Below are positions 1-6,100 of a stretch of DNA of 7,113 nt, in pieces. The notes beneath the pieces are model-generated. The model saw only the letters and a program-made list of their open reading frames with translations, searched no databases and was not told where the DNA came from. The first letter of the stretch is position 1; each line of letters starts with the position of its first letter. Position numbers and translations under genes: made by a program. This DNA is from Elusimicrobiota bacterium (GTDB lineage: Bacteria; Elusimicrobiota; Elusimicrobia; 2-02-FULL-39-32), in NCBI GenBank assembly GCA_023249835.1, contig JAHFBY010000083.1, positions 1-7,113 on the forward strand. Reading direction: 5' to 3'.

Positions 1-177
1 TGTGGCCGCCGGCAAACTGTTGATGCGGTTATAGTAGGCGTCCGTAACATAGACGGTGATTGCAACGCCGTTTTCGCCGGCGCCGTTAATGTCAACTGTC
101 ATCTGGTGCGTGGTGGGAGTGCCGGATTTGCCCAGAGGACTAACGTTCCATTTGCCCTCTACATAAGTTTCGCCCGG
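1..177 (-). repeat. Repeat R19, Ig-like unit of the GKWN subtype, C-terminally cut by window edge (59 residues seen)
   Basis: The hallmark PGETYVEGKWN opens a 46-residue loop (SPLGKSGTPTTHQ, then a Gly/Asn-rich GAGENG). Strand AITVYV and signature TDAYYNRI follow, and the window ends 11 residues after the signature Asn. The array therefore continues below base 1. Confidence 0.85.
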
Positions 178-3100
178 CATTAGCACGTGCAGTTGGGACG
201 GAGTGCTGGCTGCTACTGTAATGTTGGGCGAAACGCCGGCGTAGTTGTCGTAGCCGCCGGTCGTAGCCGTGGCCGTGATCACGTGGTTGGCGCTCCGCGT
301 GTAAAGCGTTACCGGGAACACGCCCAAACCTGCCGAAGGCGCGTTTAACACTCCGCTGTTAACCGGGTCAGTGTCATAGAGTTCGGTTGTTCCCAACTCC
401 ACGTTGGGTAAAGCAGGCGAGGTAGAAAGGTTAAAGAAAGCGTCAACCAACCGCACCGTGACGTTAAACGGCGCGCCCGCTATTTGGCTCGGAACGTTCG
501 TGGGCGTAACTTTACCGATGTCAGTGGCGCCCCGCGTTAAAGGATAAACGTGCAGGCCCGGGTTCGCGGTTTCGCTCGGCACTAAGAGTTGCAGACCGCC
601 GCTGCGGCCGGTGTAGGTGCCGTCTGGAACCGCGGAATTCGCGTTGCGCGGTTCAGTGACAAAATAAAGGCTTAAGGGGTCAGTGGCTAAGGTGTCGTTG
701 GTGAAGGAGCCTAACCCAGAAAATTTCTGCGCGGTTAAATATTGGTCTGTTGTGGCGCGGTGCATGACAACGTTAAACACCTTTTCCGATTCGCCCGCGC
801 CAAAACTTACCGTAGAGACCAGGTTGCCGGCATAACGGATTTCCGCCGCGCTGTCCGCCGGCGACAAAAGCTGCACAACTAAAGGCGGGTTCAAAGTGGG
901 CACCTGATTGTAAAAGGTGTCCGCAAGTCGAACGGTAACGTTAAATTGTTTGCCCGCGACTTGGTTCTGCGATTGGCCCGCCTTTGATTCCGCAATTGTG
1001 CCGGCGCCTTGACTTAACGATTGGCCGGGCAAAAATACCAGGATACGCGAAGCGCTTGCCGGAGTAACGTTAATGTTCTGCGTGTAACCCGCATCAAAGG
1101 TTGGCGCGGGACCCGCGGTTAGAACCGGGAGAGTGGGGTCAACGTCAATCGCCTGAATCTTTAAAGTAGTGGTCACTTGCCGCAAATCAAAGTTAAATGT
1201 TTGCGTCATGTTCACCGACGCCGAAGAGGGGTTAGTGTCGTTAATGTCGGTCGAAGAAGAAGCAATGACCTGCGACGTTTGGCCGGTAATGTTCCAGAAC
1301 TGGTCGGTAATGTTCACCGTAACCGTGAACGGAGTGCCCACAGCTTGGTCCGAGGGCAGGGCAGTGGTTCGCCCTTCAAAACATCCGGCAGCGCTATCGC
1401 AGCCCGGAGCAGCCACTTCGCCCGGAGCTAAAACTTGCATGTAGGTCGGGGTTCCCGGAACAACGCTAAAGGTGGACGCGCTCTGGCTGCTCGCAGTGTC
1501 CCCTAACGGGCTGCCCGCGCGCGTATCGGTTACCAGCAACTGCCCGATACCGGCGCGTTTATAAGAGTTGGTTCCTGTTCCTGAAGCAGGGACTATAGCT
1601 GTTCCCGTAACAACGCTAAAGTTTCCGGGGTTAGTGTCATAAGTGTCGTTTTGCGTGACCACGCTGATTTGGTTAGAACTCGCTAAAGTTGTAGAAACAA
1701 AATTATAGAACGAGTCCACCACGTATACCGTAGCGCCAAAGGAGTTCGCAACCGTTTGCGTGCTGGCAAAACCGCTCCGTCCGTAAGGCTGTTCGTTCCA
1801 TTTGCCTTGTACCCGCGTTTCGCCCGGCATTAAAACCAGCATTTGGCTGGGCGCCGCGGGCGTGGTGATAAAGACCGCGGAGGTGTCCGACGCATAAGTA
1901 AAGGCGTTGTCTTCAACCCTTAAAGTTTGCGTAGAAGCGGTGTTCATCTTCACGTTGGTAAAGATTATTTGCGTTGTGCCCGAACCTAAAGATTGCGGGT
2001 TGCCCGGGGAATAGTTAAACTCAAAACCGTTTAAGCCGGGATCGTCGTAAGGGTCAAACGGCGTAAATAAGTGCGCGGTAACCGCGCTGTTAGTTGAAAC
2101 TGAATTATAAAACCGGTCCGTAAGGTTTACTGTAACGCTAAACGCTGAGCCCGCAACAAAACTTTGGATACCGTTACTGTTGTTGCCGTCGCGGTCCGGT
2201 TCGCCGGTTTTGCCAAAACTGGTGGTAGCGCCGGGCAACGCGGTTTGGCCGGGCAAGAGCAACTGTAGTTTTGCTGCCGCCGCCGCGCCCAAAGGAACCG
2301 CCGCGGAACCGCCGCTGTCCCATAACAAGGGGTCTCCTGCGTTCCAGGTGCTGGCCCGAATCACCCAGCCCGGCGAACGGTTGGCAGTGACCAAAGTAAA
2401 ATTAAATACCGTGGTTCCGGCTTGCAAAACTTGCGATGAGGGGTGCGCGTCGTAAGGGTCGGAGGTTTGTACCTGAACGCGCGGTTGCGGCGCAATGTCA
2501 GTGACCGGGTTAAACCAGTTGTCAACCGAATTAATCGTGACGTTAAATCCAACGCCCGCGGTTTGAGTGCTGATACTGCTCCAAGTTTTGCCCGTAACTG
2601 AACCCGGAACGCTCACTTCGTTGGGAATTAATATTTGCAGTTTTGTGGCGCTGCTCGCTAAAACCGTGAACGTTGAAGAGTTAAACCAATTGCCCGAGTT
2701 AAGCGGCGGCGCGCCGTCGTTGTCGCGCGCCCGCACGTAAGTGCTGGCTGTGGCCGTGATCAAAGTATAGTGGAACATGGTCGTGCCGTTTTGCAGGAAC
2801 AGGCCCGCAGGGTAAGGGTCAGAATCGTACGCGTCTAAAGTGTTCATGTACACGTTTGATCCGTCGTTGGCAACAACGTTATAGAAAACGTCTACCGCGT
2901 TGACCGTAACCGCAGAAGATACGCCCGCGGTCCAGGACAACGGCGCGCCGGTTTTGCCCGCGGCGGAACCCGGGTCTGCGGTTTCGCCTGGAACCAACAC
3001 TTGCAGGGATTGCGCGCTGCCGTAGTTGGTGACAATATGCGGGGAACTGGAAGTTCGTAACAGGTTAGCGTCTTCCGCCCACAGGCGCCAGCCCGGAGAA

Positions 3101-6100
3101 ACTTTGGATTGCCTAAACGTCCAGGTAACAACCCTTTGACCGTTGGGCAAGGTAGTGGTTAAGTCCGTGTCATAAGGATCTTCCGAATAAATCGTGACGA
3201 CAGGCGTTTGGTTGGTCGTGCGGTTCCAATAGAGGTCTACTGCGCGAATCGTTATGTCGAACGGAGAGCCCGCGACTTGAGTAGAGACCGAAACGCTGGT
3301 CTTGCCGCCGCCGGCGGAGAGGCCCGAATCGTAAGGCGGTTTGCCGGGATCTTCGGTTTCGCCCGGCACTAAAATTTGATATTTCACAAACCCGGAGAAA
3401 ACTAACGGGACCTCAGCGGTGGACGAAGAGCGCATTGACCCCGACAACACGCCCGCTGCTTTGACTTTGGTCGCTTTGTTTTGCGCGGTGTATAAGAACA
3501 CCGGGAAAGTCGTGGCGCCGTTCACTAACGCGCGCGAAGACGGGATATATGAGTAGGGGTCGTTGTAAGGAGAAGGTTCGTCAAAACTGATCGCGATCAC
3601 AGTGCTCGTGCCGGTCACTTGGTTAAATCCAGCGTCGGTCGCTAAAACCGTTACCGTAAAAGTGGAACCCGCGGTTTGACCTAACGCGGTCATGGACGAT
3701 ATTTTCCCCGTGGCGGAACCTTCGTTAATTTGTTCGCCCGGAGCCAGCACAACTAATTTTGAAGGCGCGCCCGCGTCCACTAAAACCGGGGTTGAAACCG
3801 AGGGGACAAATAAGGATTCGCCGCCCACTGCGCTTGGACCCGTGGAAACGGTTAAAGTCCAGCCGTTTATAAGGTTGCGCGTGCGCAACTTCACGTTGAC
3901 CACAGCTTGACCGCTGTTGTTGTTGATCGTGACCTCGCCCGGCGTGGAAACTAAGGTGTGGTAAGGGTCAGAAGCCTGAAACAATATTTTGGTGTTGGCC
4001 GTTGAGTCTGCCCGGCGGTTCCAATATTTGTCCGTGACGTTCACCGTGACCGGGAACCAACTTTCTGAGACTTGCGAAGAAATAACTACCGACGTTTTAC
4101 CCAAAACTGAACCCGGGTCCGCGGTTTCGCCCGGAACCAAAATCTGCAGTTTCAGGGCTGTGCCCGTAGTTATGTTAACTGCGGAATGAGTGTACGCTAA
4201 CAACGGGTTGCCCAAAGACGTGCTCGCGGTAATCGTCCAATTGCCCGCGGTATGGAAATGGAGGTTGGCTGTACCGCTGCCGTTAGATACAGTGAACGTG
4301 GGCGGACTGACCGCATAAGGGTCCGCGCTTTGTATGCTCACGTTGGCGCTCGTGGAAGTAACAATGTTCCAGTTTTCGTCTGTAATTAATACCGTTACCG
4401 TAGTGGTAGAGTCCACTTGCTGGCTAAGCAGACTGCCGGTTTTGCCCGCAACTGAACCCGGATAATTGGTTTCGTTCGCCATCAAAAGCAAGAACTTAGT
4501 AGGACTGCTCACGGATACCGGCACGTCCGCGGATGAACCTGCAAAGTAGGGCAGGTTGTTGGTGGTGGACGCGGTAACTCGCCAGCCAGGAGCGCTATTG
4601 ACTGTTTTAAAGATAACGTCAAACGTGGTGGCGCCGCCCGCTAAATAAAGGTTGCGCGCAGAACTCGGGGCCGTGGTCCCAAAAATATCGGAAACTGTGA
4701 CCGTAATAATGGGCGCGGGAACGGCGTTAGTGGCAACATAATTGAAATAACGGTCCGTTAAATAAACCAAAACTGATGTGGAAATTCCCGCGGTTTGGGT
4801 TGCCGGGGATCCGATTTTTCCAGACGCTGATCCGGGCAGCAAGGTTTCACCCGGCATGATCACCATGAGGCGGTCGGGGGTAGACGCTTGGACGCTAAAG
4901 GTGGTGGAAGTGCTGTTTAAAATCGTTGACTGAGAAATGGAAGCTGAGATTTGACCTAAAGTGGTGGAAGTCACAAAAACCGCTCGGAACACTTGCTGGC
5001 CGCCTGAAAGAGTGTTGGCGATACCGTCGGGATAACTGCCGTAAACGTCGCTGCCCGCAATGGCGACGTTTTGGACCGTGGTTGTAGAAACCGTGTTCCA
5101 CTGCAAATCTGTGCCTTTAACCGTTACCTGGAAAGTTGTGCCCGCTAAAATGCCTCCGGGGAAAGGCGACCCTGTTTTTCCGCTAACGCTCCCAGGGTTT
5201 TGCGTTTCCCCGGGCAGCAAGACCAACAACCGCGTAAATGAGGAAGGTGAAACCGTGATTTGCGGCGAAGAGTCCGAAGAAACTTCCCAACCGCTCGCGT
5301 TGACAAATAGCGTCTGAGTGCCAATGGTAAGCAGTTTTACCGTGCTGATTGTTCCCTCGGCGTTGGTTAAGCCAACGGAATAGCCGCCCGCTTGGAAGTT
5401 GGGGTCGGAAGAATTTAATTTTACGGTTAGGCCGGGGTTGTCTGTTCGGCGGTTAAACCGCGAGTCTACCGCCCGCATAGTAACAGTGAAAGCAGAGTTG
5501 GCTTTTTGCACGTCCACCACGCCCGATCGGCCCGGCGAAGAGCCTGCCACCACCGTTTGGCTCGGAACTAAAACGGAAAGATAGTTTTCCGAGTTGTTGG
5601 CGTCTACTGTATAGGAAATAACGCTGGACGGGTATCCGGACAAGGAAGCAGTGGCTTTGCTCACTTCTTTGCCCGTATCCAATACCGTTGAGAAGTTGCC
5701 CAAGGACGCGTCGTGGCGCGCGGTTTTAGGAACAAGCGTAAAGATTGAAGTGCCGGCGGCCAAAGTGGCGTTAATTGGGTCCGGAGAGTCGGAGGCGTCG
5801 TCCGTGCGAACCGTAATAGTGGGATTTGTGCTCACGATGTTGCCCCACGCGTCCACCGCGTCTAAAGTGACCTGCATATTGACGTTCACCGTAGAAACTA
5901 AAATTGTTCCGCTCTTGCCCGCAACCGTGCCCGGTTCCCTGGTTTCGCCCGGCGCCATAAAGCGGATTTGGGTAAACGCGTTCGGAACCAAAGTGATCGT
6001 AGACACATAGTTCCAATTTGCCGGAGCGTTTGCGTAGTCCAGAGAGTTGGTTGACACTGTAATTGAACGCACCGTGCCGGTTTCAGTAACAGCGCTGAAC

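Noticed and set aside
1816..1833. Internal ATG codons just before PGET hallmarks (such as LMPGET) as alternative starts
   Set aside because: They lie in the middle of a beta strand within a continuous repeat array. I saw no convincing ribosome binding site, and the Met is an occasional substitute for Leu, Val or Ala at that position in other repeats.
2361..2552. Minus-strand open frames in other phases (also 2892-3131, 4895-5101, 5771-6016, 6147-6374)
   Set aside because: All overlap the stop-free main frame in another phase and read as Arg/Pro-rich sequence without family resemblance.
3308..3317. GC-rich palindrome ccgccggcgg as a possible terminator stem
   Set aside because: It codes for part of the Gly-rich loop SAGGGK in R11, has no following T run on either strand, and lies in the middle of the gene.
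5651..6010. Open frame of 119 codons on the plus strand
   Set aside because: It lies opposite R3 to R5 of the continuous minus-strand frame. Its product has no recognisable domain and its apparent repeats (such as PGSLVSPGA) are the antisense reading of the hallmark loop.
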